Notes: generated from the letters alone by a model not told the origin. Shown: positions 6,932-15,244, counted from the stretch's first letter. The stretch is 25,725 nucleotides of DNA from JAIKWW01 sp052169645 (GCA_052169645.1 JBQNCA010000020.1:1-25725); one strand, 5' to 3'. Numbers and translations: made by a program.

Positions 6932-7762
6932 ATGGAGCAGAAAAGAATATTGACAATACAGGATATTTCATGCGTCGGACAGTGTTCGCTTACAGTTGCT
7001 TTGCCGATTATTTCAGCCTGCGGAGTTGAGGCGGCGGTTCTTCCTTCTGCAGTACTGTCTACGCATACAGGAGGATTTACAGGCTATACTTTTCGTGATT
7101 TAACGGAGGACATGCCTTTAATTAAGGAGCATTGGATAAATGAAGGAATTAAATTCGATGCCATATATACAGGATATCTGGGAAGCACTAAGCAAATTGA
7201 TTATGTTAAAGATATAATGAAAGATGTTCTTGCTGCCGGAGGGTTACGCATTGTAGATCCGGCAATGGCGGATAACGGTAATTTATATTACGGTTTTGAT
7301 GATGAATTTGTATCCGCAATGGCTGGGCTATGCGCCGAGGCCGATATAATTTTGCCTAATATAACAGAAGCCTGCTTTATGACAGGCTGTGAATATAAAG
7401 AAGTATACGATAAGGATTATATAGATAATTTGCTTGATAAACTCTCAAAGCTTTGCCCGGATACTGTAGTTCTGACCGGAGTCGGTTATGACGAAGCCCA
7501 TACAGGAGTTGTAGTGAAAGAGGCTTCCGGAGTCTCATACTATGAGCATAAAAGAATCAAAGGCGGAACTCACGGGACAGGAGATGTGTATGCTTCAGCG
7601 TTTACAGGGGCTATGATGAAAGATAAGACCGTATATGATGCAGCGAAGATTGCAGCGGATTACACTCTTGCATGCATAGAAAATACAATTGATGATGAAA
7701 AGCATTGGTATGGAGTTAAGTTTGAAAGTGTACTTGGAAAGCTTATAGATGCACTTCGATAA
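6932..7762 (+). CDS. Pyridoxal/pyridoxamine kinase (PdxK/PdxY family)
   Basis: A ribokinase-superfamily kinase that phosphorylates pyridoxal, pyridoxamine or pyridoxine with ATP in the PLP salvage pathway. It has 276 residues. Family marks in order are the substrate region 'LSTHTGGF' (42-49), 'VDPAMADNGNLYYGFD' (108-123), 'LPNITEA' (141-147) and the anion hole/catalytic base 'GTHGTGD' with Asp218. The usual 'DPVMGDxG' is 'DPAMADNG' here. A ribosome binding site AGAGG lies about 8 nt upstream. It lies 24 bp downstream of cysK, a PLP enzyme, so the pair would couple cofactor salvage to cysteine synthesis. Whether pyridoxal, pyridoxamine or a pyrimidine (as with ThiD-like members) is preferred cannot be told, but the motifs favour vitamin B6. 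Confidence 0.85.
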   Translation: MEQKRILTIQDISCVGQCSLTVALPIISACGVEAAVLPSAVLSTHTGGFTGYTFRDLTEDMPLIKEHWINEGIKFDAIYTGYLGSTKQIDYVKDIMKDVLAAGGLRIVDPAMADNGNLYYGFDDEFVSAMAGLCAEADIILPNITEACFMTGCEYKEVYDKDYIDNLLDKLSKLCPDTVVLTGVGYDEAHTGVVVKEASGVSYYEHKRIKGGTHGTGDVYASAFTGAMMKDKTVYDAAKIAADYTLACIENTIDDEKHWYGVKFESVLGKLIDALR

Positions 7763-7936
7763 GCTTTTCAAATTTACTGATCTTGCACTAAAACACTTTC
7801 AGTTATAATTGATTTTGTTAATTATAGAGCAAATATTTAAATGTAAAAGGAAATTTCGTTTGAACGCTAAGTTTCATTTTAGAACTTGCCGTTTCGGTTT
7901 AAGCTTTCGTTTTTTTCGATTTTATATAAAATTGAA

Positions 7937-7965
7937 TTGACATGGATAAAGCAAACTGATAAACT
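7937..7965 (+). promoter_or_regulatory. Promoter of the infC-rpmI-rplT operon
   Basis: A perfect TTGACA (7937-7942), an optimal 17-bp spacer and TAAACT (7960-7965). The predicted start near 7972 is just ahead of the structured leader. The region 7763-7936 before it shows no gene. Confidence 0.65.
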
Positions 7966-7971
7966 ACATTG

Positions 7972-8158
7972 GTAGCATGAAGAAGAAGTATTCCGCTTCT
8001 CACCTTGCAGCATCAAGTTGACAGGGTTAATTAGAGTGATTGCCGATGCGTATATTGCGCTATGGGTGTTTTTCATTCATTACAGGTGATTTTGGAGCGG
8101 ATATTTTATATCCGTTTTTTTATGCTCGCAACCGTATAATTATTTCAGGAGGTGCACT
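7972..8158 (+). ncRNA. infC leader (L20-leader type) RNA with attenuator
   Basis: About 187 nt of untranslated RNA before infC. It contains the motif run AGAAG...CCGCTTCTCACC (7981-8002), a CTTG/CAAG mini-hairpin and TTGACAGGG, which resemble the ribosomal-protein L20 leaders found before infC in Firmicutes. It ends in an intrinsic terminator (8098-8121) only 37 nt before the start codon, the expected layout for transcription attenuation in response to free L20. The class is assigned from position and partial motif recall; covariance was not tested. Confidence 0.65.
8098..8121 (+). terminator. Leader attenuator terminator of the infC operon
   Basis: CGGATAT (8098-8104), loop TTT and ATATCCG (8108-8114), followed directly by seven T. 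It lies upstream of the coding region in the same transcript, so it probably works conditionally. Confidence 0.8.
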
Positions 8159-8674
8159 ATTAGTAATAAAGAAAATCAGATCAATGAAGAAATTCGTGAT
8201 AAAGAGGTCAGAGTGATAGACAGTGACGGCGCACAGCTGGGCGTTATGCCTACGTCAGAGGCATTGGAGCTTGCTGCGGAACGCAAGCTTGATTTAGTCA
8301 ATGTGGCCCCGGCAGCGAAACCGCCTGTATGTAAAATCCTTGACTACGGTAAGTACAGGTATGAGCTTCATAAGAAAGAAAAAGAAGCCAGGAAAAAACA
8401 GAAGACTGTGCAGGTGAAAGAAATTCGCCTGAGCACTTTCATTGAAGAACATGATTTGATGGTCAAAGCTAATAATGCGGCTAAGTTCCTGAAGGATGGA
8501 GATAAGGTGAAGGTCAGCCTTCGTTTCAGAGGCAGAGAAAAGGGCTATGTGAGTCATGGTGAGGGAGTGATGTCCAAGTTTGCGGAGGTTTCCGCAGAGT
8601 TCGGAGTTATAGAGAAGAAACCTCAGCTTGAAGGGCGCAGTCTGATAATGATCCTGGCACCTAAAAGTAATTAA
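8159..8674 (+). CDS. infC: Translation initiation factor IF-3, AUU start
   Basis: IF-3 binds the 30S subunit, prevents premature 50S joining and proofreads initiator tRNA and start codon. The protein is 171 residues, the usual length, only if translation starts at ATT 8159. From there it reads 'ISNKENQINEEIRDKEVRVI', the conserved IF-3 N-terminus. AGGAGGTG (8147-8154) sits at ideal spacing from this codon. Starting at the first canonical codon (GTG 8213) would remove 18 conserved residues. The N domain (about 1-80), Lys-rich linker ('KKEKEARKKQKT') and C domain ('KVSLRFRGREK') are intact. AUU initiation is the known device for IF-3 autoregulation, because IF-3 rejects non-canonical starts. 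It is first in the operon, with rpmI 25 bp after its stop. Confidence 0.95.
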   Translation: MSNKENQINEEIRDKEVRVIDSDGAQLGVMPTSEALELAAERKLDLVNVAPAAKPPVCKILDYGKYRYELHKKEKEARKKQKTVQVKEIRLSTFIEEHDLMVKANNAAKFLKDGDKVKVSLRFRGREKGYVSHGEGVMSKFAEVSAEFGVIEKKPQLEGRSLIMILAPKSN

Positions 8675-8699
8675 CATATCGCAACAGGAGGATATGAAA

Positions 8700-8894
8700 A
8701 TGCCAAAGATGAAATCGCACAGAGGTGCAATGAAAAGATTTAAAGTCACAGGTTCCGGCAAGGTAACCAGACATAAGGCCTATAAGAGCCACATCCTCAC
8801 AAAGAAAAGCCAGAAGAGAAAGAGAAATCTCAGAAAGGGCACTACACTTACAAGCGCAGATCAGAAGAGGATCAGTTCAGTATTGAACGTTTAA
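8700..8894 (+). CDS. rpmI: 50S ribosomal protein L35 (bL35)
   Basis: A 64-residue basic large-subunit protein with the family start 'MPKMKSHRGA' and the 'RHKAYKSHILTKKS' core. The start at 8700 is preferred over the ATG two codons upstream (8694). AGGAGG (8686-8691) is 8 nt from 8700 but only 2 nt from 8694, and bL35 proteins begin MPKMK. It is the middle gene of infC-rpmI-rplT, 21 bp before rplT. Confidence 0.96.
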   Translation: MPKMKSHRGAMKRFKVTGSGKVTRHKAYKSHILTKKSQKRKRNLRKGTTLTSADQKRISSVLNV

Positions 8895-8915
8895 CAGAGG
8901 GAGGATTTCGGATAA

Positions 8916-9272
8916 ATGGCCAGAGTAAAAAAAGCGATAAACGCAAAGAAGAAGCATAAGAAGGTATTAAAATTAGCTAAAGGATTTTACGGACAGAAAA
9001 GCAAGGTGTTTAGGGCTGCAAACCCTGCAGTTATGAGAGCTCTTGCATCTGCATATGTAGGCCGTAAGAACAAGAAGAGAGAATATAGAAGGCTCTGGAT
9101 TGCTCGTATCAATGCGGCAGCTCGTATGAACGGAATTTCTTACAGCCAGCTTATGAACGGTTTAAAGAAGTCGGGAATAGAGATCAATAGAAAGATGCTT
9201 TCCGAGATGGCTATTCACGATGCAGCAGGCTTCACGGCGTTGGTTGAAACTGCAAAGAAGGCAATCGCTTAA
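8916..9272 (+). CDS. rplT: 50S ribosomal protein L20 (bL20)
   Basis: A 118-residue early assembly protein of the large subunit that binds 23S rRNA domain I. The N-terminal basic arm 'MARVKKAINAKKKHKKVLKLAKGFYG' and the globular part 'LWIARINAAARMNGISYSQ' match the family along the full length. In Firmicutes free L20 represses this operon through its leader, which fits the attenuator upstream. GGGAGG precedes the ATG. It is the last gene of the operon. Confidence 0.97.
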   Translation: MARVKKAINAKKKHKKVLKLAKGFYGQKSKVFRAANPAVMRALASAYVGRKNKKREYRRLWIARINAAARMNGISYSQLMNGLKKSGIEINRKMLSEMAIHDAAGFTALVETAKKAIA

Positions 9273-9308
9273 TTTTAAAATATAACTTTATTAAAAAATT
9301 ACTGAACA

Positions 9309-9345
9309 AAATCCCTGATTCCGATTTTTTAAGGATCAGGGATTT
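9309..9345 (+). terminator. Probable terminator of the infC operon
   Basis: AAATCCCTGAT (9309-9319) pairs perfectly with ATCAGGGATTT (9335-9345). The loop holds a T run and the 3' side has only a weak T tract (ATTTGTGCG), so its strength is uncertain. Confidence 0.55.
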
Positions 9346-9422
9346 GTGCGTCATAGGACATTTGAGAGTTATAAAGTTATATCCTGTTATGCCTTGGATT
9401 TTTACCTGAATCTTCAGATTCG

Positions 9423-10592
9423 TCAGCGTGTAGGATTATGCAGCTTATGATAATCTTCTTTATCTAAATAAAGCATCTTATCAGCTTCAGCAAAGAGCTG
9501 CTTTATCGTTTTATTTGGAGAATCACATAATGCATAACCTATACTGAATGACAAATCGCTTTGGAGATTATCGGAGATGTTCAGTTTATTCAAGTTCCTT
9601 TTGAGAATTCTGATTATAGTTTCGGGATCATGAACCTGCTTCTTTTCGACTATAAGAACAAATTCATCTCCTCCTATTCTTGCAGTGAAGCCTCTGCATG
9701 TATTTGCGGCATTCTTCAATGCAGTAGCTGCAGTTATGAGAGAGCGGTCACCTTCACTGTGTCCGAATTTGTCGTTTATACGTTTAAAATCATTCATATC
9801 AATTATAAAAAGATAGAATTGGCTGTCTGTATCCACATTGGAAATCAAATCCGAGAGGTACTGCATACTTCTCTTACGATTATTGAGATTTGTAAGTGAA
9901 TCGTTGAAAATTCGAGATTCCTGAAAGCTTATAAACATTAGGAATAAAGCTAAGGTTATGGCGATATCCATTACCGAGGTATATGGATATAAAGTGTGAA
10001 TAGTCATGCCGAGCATGATTATGATAATATATATTACACTTTTCATACTTTCTATACGATGAGTACGAAAAGATGCTGTCATAGCACTTTTTACGGTCAT
10101 GAACAAACCGTTTATCAGATATAGGAAGTACATTGTTAAATTAAAATAATATTGTGACCCTCGTGTGAATATCGTGGTTGAAACCTTATCATAGAATCCA
10201 TAGTATATGAAAGAAATTATACATACTATAATTACAGCTGTCAGAGGAATTATAGACATTAATTGAAATTTACGACTGTGAGCAGAAGCTGTGTAATATT
10301 TAAGATGTACATAGTTCACCGAGGTATAGCATGCCAGTGCAAAAAAGCAAAATGTCAGTTCACTGAGCAACAGGGCAATATGAAAATTATAATTCAATAT
10401 GTTTAAAGCATTGAACAGACATAATATTTTTAACAGTATAGCGACGCATATTAAAATTATGGTGACTTTGGCGAGTTTGGTCTGAATTCTCCCGCCGAAT
10501 TCATCATCTACATTTAAATATATGCTTATCAAAATCAGTATGCAAAATATGCTGACTGAAGTAAGGTTGAATAAAATTTTGAAAGTATCCAT
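9423..10592 (-). CDS. Membrane GGDEF protein (probable diguanylate cyclase) A
   Basis: A 389-residue protein with an N-terminal membrane region (about 1-215, some six hydrophobic segments) and a C-terminal GGDEF domain (about 225-385). The domain opens with 'DSLTNLNNRKRSM', has the metal/substrate segment 'IDMNDFKRINDKFGHSEGD' and keeps the active-site loop GGDEF at 307-311, so it should make cyclic di-GMP from two GTP. The RxxD feedback-inhibition site expected just ahead of GGDEF is absent ('CRGFTARIGGDEF'). No clear ribosome binding site is seen before the ATG. The upstream paralogue ends 48 bp away on the same strand, so translation of a shared transcript is likely. The membrane part may sense a signal; none is recognisable. 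Confidence 0.85.
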   Translation of the reverse strand: MDTFKILFNLTSVSIFCILILISIYLNVDDEFGGRIQTKLAKVTIILICVAILLKILCLFNALNILNYNFHIALLLSELTFCFFALACYTSVNYVHLKYYTASAHSRKFQLMSIIPLTAVIIVCIISFIYYGFYDKVSTTIFTRGSQYYFNLTMYFLYLINGLFMTVKSAMTASFRTHRIESMKSVIYIIIIMLGMTIHTLYPYTSVMDIAITLALFLMFISFQESRIFNDSLTNLNNRKRSMQYLSDLISNVDTDSQFYLFIIDMNDFKRINDKFGHSEGDRSLITAATALKNAANTCRGFTARIGGDEFVLIVEKKQVHDPETIIRILKRNLNKLNISDNLQSDLSFSIGYALCDSPNKTIKQLFAEADKMLYLDKEDYHKLHNPTR

Positions 10593-10640
10593 AATGCCAT
10601 TTTATAAATATTAAGAAAATTCGTTCGGATTATTTTAATG

Positions 10641-11789
10641 CTAAAAGATTCCGTGAAAGTTACGCTTGTTTTCATAAAGTTGAAAATCCGCTTCAGCAAA
10701 AATTTCGTCAGAAGTGATATCAGGGTTGTCAAATTGCACGTATCCTACACTTAAGGTCAGATTATACGGAAGAGCCTGAATTTTACAAAATTCATGAAGA
10801 TTGGCGTTCAGCTGAGAAACGAAATCATCAGGATCACTGATAGCATCTGCCGATGCAATTATTATAAATTCGTCTCCGCCATATCTTGCCAGAAATCCGG
10901 AGGATGCCTCAGCAGAATATTTGAGACATCTTGATGTATATTCAAGCGCTTTATCACCTTCCAAGTGACCGAAATTATCATTTATGTATTTGAAATTGTT
11001 AATATCAAATAAGAAAAGATAATAAGGATTATTTTTTCTTATTGAATTCAAAAGATTTTCTATAAATATATCAGCACGCCTACGGTTGTTTAAACCGGTA
11101 AGAGTATCTTTAAAAATATGTATATTTTGAAAGCTTACAAAAACCAGAAAAGTAGGTATGAATATAGACATAGCGACTATAGGGGTACCGGGCACAAAGA
11201 TTTGAGTGATTCCTCCCAAAGTCGGGAGAATGATATATCCTGCTATGGTCAGAGCTTTTATGCGCACAAGCCGTTCTTTTGAAGAGAAATATGTGAATAT
11301 TGCAAAAACGGTGCTCCATATGTAATAAAAGTAATCTATTATCAGTTGAATTATGTACAGCGGTCCTCGCTGATATAACCCTTCTTCCGTAACATAATAT
11401 ATCCAACCTGTCTTTAGAGAACAGATGCACAGAAATGCGGATAAAGCCAGAGGAACGGATGAGAGTATCAGATATCTGAAGCTGTTTATCATCTTACCGT
11501 TCAGTGCCATCTGGGAATATACCAACCATACGAAACATAACAGGCACAGCAGAAACAGAACCATGCCGTTTGCGAATATGCTCAGAAACCGTGGAAAAGG
11601 TATAAAATGATTTTTACCCAGATTGCATATTATGTCGATTGCCAAATATGAAAAAAAAACTGCTATACCGAAACGAAATGCATAAAATTCATATTCAGTG
11701 ACTCGATTTTTATCCGTTTTTATAAATATAACCAATAACAGTATGAAACAAAATGCTTCCACCATTACATAAGAAAATACTTCCTGCAT
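10641..11789 (-). CDS. Membrane GGDEF protein (probable diguanylate cyclase) B
   Basis: A 382-residue paralogue of the next gene on this strand, with the same layout: about six membrane segments (1-215) and a GGDEF domain with 'DTLTGLNNRRRADI', 'FDINNFKYINDNFGHLEGD' and GGDEF at 304-308. The RxxD inhibitory site is again missing ('SSGFLARYGGDEF'). AAAGGTGA lies about 13 nt upstream of the ATG. The two proteins share many positions across the junction and catalytic domain ('FQ..x.IF.D.LT.LNNR'), pointing to tandem duplication. Both catalytic loops are intact, so two active cyclases are expected rather than one active and one degenerate. It heads the probable two-gene unit. Confidence 0.85.
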   Translation of the reverse strand: MQEVFSYVMVEAFCFILLLVIFIKTDKNRVTEYEFYAFRFGIAVFFSYLAIDIICNLGKNHFIPFPRFLSIFANGMVLFLLCLLCFVWLVYSQMALNGKMINSFRYLILSSVPLALSAFLCICSLKTGWIYYVTEEGLYQRGPLYIIQLIIDYFYYIWSTVFAIFTYFSSKERLVRIKALTIAGYIILPTLGGITQIFVPGTPIVAMSIFIPTFLVFVSFQNIHIFKDTLTGLNNRRRADIFIENLLNSIRKNNPYYLFLFDINNFKYINDNFGHLEGDKALEYTSRCLKYSAEASSGFLARYGGDEFIIIASADAISDPDDFVSQLNANLHEFCKIQALPYNLTLSVGYVQFDNPDITSDEIFAEADFQLYENKRNFHGIF

Positions 11790-11977
11790 ACTGAAAATGT
11801 CACCTTTCGGTTACAATGTGAGTGTATATATCTCGCAATAAAATAACACTTTTGAGTAGATTAAATATAACATACTTTAGTATGACAGTCCAGTTTATAA
11901 ATATAAAAATATATGAATTATGTTGGATAAGATTAATCTTTAAAGTTACATTTTAAATTCAATCGGGATTTTTATAA

Positions 11978-13054
11978 TTATTGTCTGCTTATGATTTTAG
12001 GGTTGCAGGCTTCAGTTTGAAAATCCGATTTCAATCCTTCAGTAATATAAATATCCCCATTGTTTTCTATTAAAACCGCTTCAAAATCAATCTTCGAATT
12101 GCGCCAGAATACGGATGCATCCTTGCGACCCATGACGAACAGTGCTGTGGAGAGAGCATCCGCCGCCGTACCGTCTTCAGCGATTATCGTCACTGACGTA
12201 AGACCGTTGTCGGCAGGCTTTCCGGTTGAAGGATCGATAATATGATGATAGGTTTTACCGTCTTTCACGAAAAAACGTTGATATGAACCGGAGGTCACAA
12301 GAAATTTGTTTATCACTGATACAGTGCCTATATTCGTATCGGGATTTGCAGGATTAGATATCCCGACTTTCCAAGGAGCATCCTGATTTTTAGCACCCAT
12401 GGCGAGGACGTTCCCCCCCAGGGATACTATGGCGGAATCTACGCCGTTTTCTTTGAAAATATCATAAATTTTCTGTGAAACGTACCCCTTTGCGATGGCG
12501 CCGGTATCAAGAGCTGTTTCGGGATCGGAGAATAAAACTCCGTTATTTGAAGCATTCAATGATATTTTATCCATGCCGACATGGGGCAGGAGACTGTCAA
12601 TTTCTTCTTGTGTAGGGATTCGGTCGGAATCGGTGGTAAATCCCCAAGCCTTTACTATAGGATAAACGGTAGGATCGAAATTGCCGGCGGTAAGTCTGCT
12701 GTATTTTACTGATTCGGATAATATATCAAAGGTTGTATCGGATACGGAGCTGATACTGCGTGCGTTAAGTTTGTAAATTTCGCTCCCCGGTTCCGTTACA
12801 TCGAGGAGAAGTGAAAGCTTATATATATAATCGGAAGCTTGTTTTACAGCTTTTTCCGCATTTTCACCATATGCTTTAAGATTCATATAGGTGTCCATAG
12901 CAAATACATCTTTTTCATATACATCGGAATTTTCCGTGTCGGAAACAGGCTTTCTTGAATTACAGCCTGTTGATGAAAGCATAATACCGACGGTGAGAGT
13001 CACTATAAATATTATGTATATAATATTTGAAAAACTTTTTTTTCTAATATTCAA
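11978..13054 (-). CDS. apbE: ApbE-family FAD:protein FMN transferase, lipoprotein
   Basis: A 358-residue lipoprotein that would use FAD to attach FMN covalently to Thr/Ser of extracytoplasmic flavoproteins, such as RnfG/RnfD or FMN-binding-domain proteins, on the outer face of the membrane. The signal peptide (about 1-30) ends in a lipobox-like 'SSTGC' with Cys31 as the lipidated residue. Family marks are 'FAMDTYMNLKAYG', 'GNFDPTVYPIVKAWGF', 'ALDTGAIAKGYVSQKI', 'SLGGNVLAMG', 'HHIIDPSTGKPADNGLTSVTI' and 'AADALSTALFVMG', which hold the Mg/FAD-binding residues. The start is TTG (13052-13054) with AGGAGGT 8 nt upstream; no ATG fits. No Rnf, Nqr or FMN-binding gene is adjacent, so its target is encoded elsewhere. 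Confidence 0.92.
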   Translation of the reverse strand: MNIRKKSFSNIIYIIFIVTLTVGIMLSSTGCNSRKPVSDTENSDVYEKDVFAMDTYMNLKAYGENAEKAVKQASDYIYKLSLLLDVTEPGSEIYKLNARSISSVSDTTFDILSESVKYSRLTAGNFDPTVYPIVKAWGFTTDSDRIPTQEEIDSLLPHVGMDKISLNASNNGVLFSDPETALDTGAIAKGYVSQKIYDIFKENGVDSAIVSLGGNVLAMGAKNQDAPWKVGISNPANPDTNIGTVSVINKFLVTSGSYQRFFVKDGKTYHHIIDPSTGKPADNGLTSVTIIAEDGTAADALSTALFVMGRKDASVFWRNSKIDFEAVLIENNGDIYITEGLKSDFQTEACNPKIISRQ

Positions 13055-13212
13055 AGCGGATACCTCCTGAATAAGTTAAGACTAACGACTTATTATAGCA
13101 TATTTAAATCGGCAAGTTCATGAAAACAGTTTGATTTGTAAGTTTGTAAAAAAGAGTTTTACAATTTGTTTATAAAAAGAGTTTTATTCCATTACGAAAC
13201 ATGTAAATAATT

Positions 13213-13221
13213 TGATATAAT
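13213..13221 (+). promoter_or_regulatory. Extended -10 promoter of the pseudo-FtsZ gene
   Basis: TGATATAAT is a perfect extended -10 (TGnTATAAT) about 65 bp ahead of the start at 13286. The -35 region 17-18 bp upstream (TTACGA) is weak, as is common with extended -10 promoters. Confidence 0.5.
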
Positions 13222-13285
13222 ATAAATTAAATTGATAGTGCAAAGGGTTTGAACATTCCGTCTAATTGGAATATGGAGCTTTGGA

Positions 13286-15217
13286 ATGAAAATAATACTT
13301 ATAAATACAGGCTATATAGACATAGCAAATCAGCTTGTAAAAAAAGCGAAATCACGATTTTTAAAAAAGGTTTTGCTTGTAAGCAGAGACAGATATTCCA
13401 TAAGTAAATACCATGGAAAAATACCTCTGCTCGATTATTCACGCATAAATTATAATCGGGATCAGACTCCGCTCGGCATAGAGACGGAATTGATGGAGAC
13501 TCTGAGAGACGAGTATCGGCAAGCTGTTTCCGGAAGCGGAGATATATTTTTTGTAACAGGCTGTGAAACACAGGAAATTGCGGCTTTGAAGGTTATACAA
13601 TCGGTATGTGAGGAAACCGGAACCAGATTCCATGTGCTGTTCATAGCACCGTTTTTATTTGAAGGGCAGAAGCGTTCGCAGCTGTTGAAAACGATGTTGG
13701 AATCAATGTCCGAATATTATGATTCAATATCTTTGTATTATCCGGATGAATTGCTGAGAATTCAAAATAATAAAAATAAAGCTGCAGGAGAAAAGGAACG
13801 AAGCTTTGATTTGCATCAGGCATATGATGCTCTCGAGGAAGAAGCTGCAAATATTCTTATGGAAATAAGCAAGCAAATTCCTAAATTAAATATATTGATG
13901 CAGTATACCTATGACTTTGAATTGAAAGAATTTTCATTGGCGGTAGATCCTTTGGGCTTGCTTTTAAATATGTGGGGGTCCGTATCAAACGATGCGGACA
14001 ACTTTCGCAGCCCGGAGGAAGCTGAACAGAAAATTGGAGTGCTTGAGACGGCGGCGGGACAGATCCCCGGCGAAGCTCCTAAAGATATTCCGCAGATAGG
14101 AATTTTTGCACCCGATAGAGATAAGGTTAAAAAAATCAGTGCATATAAATCCGTTACAAGAAACAGTATTCCTGTAGGAGCATATCGCAAACAGGTTAAT
14201 GAGTCCTCTCTTGACAGGCTGGTAGAAGGAATAAAGGATTTGCTCGGCTCTGAATATAACAGGCCTGTAGATCCTGAAAAAAGAAAGAAGGCGCAGGAAC
14301 GTTTGCGCCGGGAAATAGAAAAATTTCAGATCAGACAGGCTGAAGCCGAGTATGTATATAGCGGTGAGCAGCCGACCACTATGCGATCGCTGGACGTGGC
14401 GCTTATGGATATATATTTGGACGAAGGAACGGCGGCAGAAGAAGGTGTGCAGGGGAACGCCAGAGTTTATATGGAAACACCTTTTCAGAGAGCGGCAAAG
14501 GCTGCTCAGAATAAAGAAAAGCCGACTTCATGGATACAGATAAAGGCTGACAGAGATGCCGCAATGATTAATGATGTAAAAGCGGAGGAATTGAATAAGC
14601 AGGCTGTTACGGAAAATCTTTCGTATGAAAATATGAATGTTGCGACATCGGAATCGAATTTGTCCGGAGGGACGGCGCCGCACGGTATGGTAGGAGCAGG
14701 GTTGGAGGCAACGCCTGCATCAGTTCAAAAAATCAATGAAGCAACAGGCTATCAGGGAATGTCGTCGAAAAAAGCTGCGGATTTTTCAAAGCTGTCAACA
14801 GCTTCCGCCAATGGGTCCTCAGATTTTGCCGATTCTGTCGAATCAAACGTGTCAAACGGAGCGGAAATTTCTGATGTGTCAGCTGAAATTGCAGTTGCAG
14901 ATGGTGCGGACATGCTGCGAGGGACGGCAGTACCTGAATCTACACATAAATATGTAGGAGGTGAAGGAACTCGCCTCAATGTAAAAGAATCGGTTAAAAA
15001 AACTGAGGCAACAGCTGCTCAGGATTTGCCTGCAGATAATGAAAAACCTTTGAGCCGCAGAGAAGAACGTCAGCGTGATAAATTGCGTAAAAAGCTTGCA
15101 AAAGCCGAAGAAAGAGCGGAAGCCGCAAGAGCGAAAGCCGAGGCGGCTCTCAGAGAAGCTTCGGAGGCTGCAAGAGAAGTTGAAATTATTGCAAGAGAGC
15201 ATGAAGAAGAAAATTAA
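13286..15217 (+). CDS. Protein with degenerate FtsZ/tubulin-like N-domain and coiled-coil tail
   Basis: A 643-residue cytoplasmic protein with no signal peptide and no family known to me by name. Residues 1-235 follow FtsZ in order. A first strand 'KIILINTGYIDIANQLV' stands where FtsZ has the GGxGGN T1 loop. 'DIFFVTGCETQEIAALKVIQSVCEETG' (86-112) stands where FtsZ has 'FVTAGMGGGTGTGAAPVIA...'. 'APFLFEGQKR' (121-130) matches the FtsZ 'KPFxFEGxKR'. 'YYDSISLYYPDELL' (144-157) matches 'VDTLIVIPNDxLL'. 'FDLHQAYDALEEEAANILMEIS' (174-195) matches 'LLDAFxAANDVLxxxVxGI'. The 85-residue T1-to-T4 distance is also kept. The Gly-rich T1 and T4 loops and the T7 NxDxxD are lost, so GTP binding or hydrolysis is doubtful. 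Residues 240-590 are low-complexity and probably disordered; 591-643 form an Ala/Glu/Lys/Arg coiled coil. It precedes a SEC-C gene. The FtsZ relation is my inference from motif alignment. Confidence 0.75.
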   Translation: MKIILINTGYIDIANQLVKKAKSRFLKKVLLVSRDRYSISKYHGKIPLLDYSRINYNRDQTPLGIETELMETLRDEYRQAVSGSGDIFFVTGCETQEIAALKVIQSVCEETGTRFHVLFIAPFLFEGQKRSQLLKTMLESMSEYYDSISLYYPDELLRIQNNKNKAAGEKERSFDLHQAYDALEEEAANILMEISKQIPKLNILMQYTYDFELKEFSLAVDPLGLLLNMWGSVSNDADNFRSPEEAEQKIGVLETAAGQIPGEAPKDIPQIGIFAPDRDKVKKISAYKSVTRNSIPVGAYRKQVNESSLDRLVEGIKDLLGSEYNRPVDPEKRKKAQERLRREIEKFQIRQAEAEYVYSGEQPTTMRSLDVALMDIYLDEGTAAEEGVQGNARVYMETPFQRAAKAAQNKEKPTSWIQIKADRDAAMINDVKAEELNKQAVTENLSYENMNVATSESNLSGGTAPHGMVGAGLEATPASVQKINEATGYQGMSSKKAADFSKLSTASANGSSDFADSVESNVSNGAEISDVSAEIAVADGADMLRGTAVPESTHKYVGGEGTRLNVKESVKKTEATAAQDLPADNEKPLSRREERQRDKLRKKLAKAEERAEAARAKAEAALREASEAAREVEIIAREHEEEN

Positions 15218-15244
15218 AAACAGCTATTATATTACATGTGTATG

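Noticed and set aside
7763..7936. A gene between the B6 kinase and the infC promoter
   Set aside because: There is no credible frame with a ribosome binding site; the minus-strand frame 7879-8076 overlaps the promoter and leader.
8294..8761. A 155-codon minus-strand frame over infC and rpmI
   Set aside because: It covers the end of one highly conserved gene and the start of the next; clearly a shadow.
10535..10732. A 65-codon frame bridging the two GGDEF genes
   Set aside because: It overlaps both genes in another frame and lacks a ribosome binding site; the GGDEF frames are both complete.
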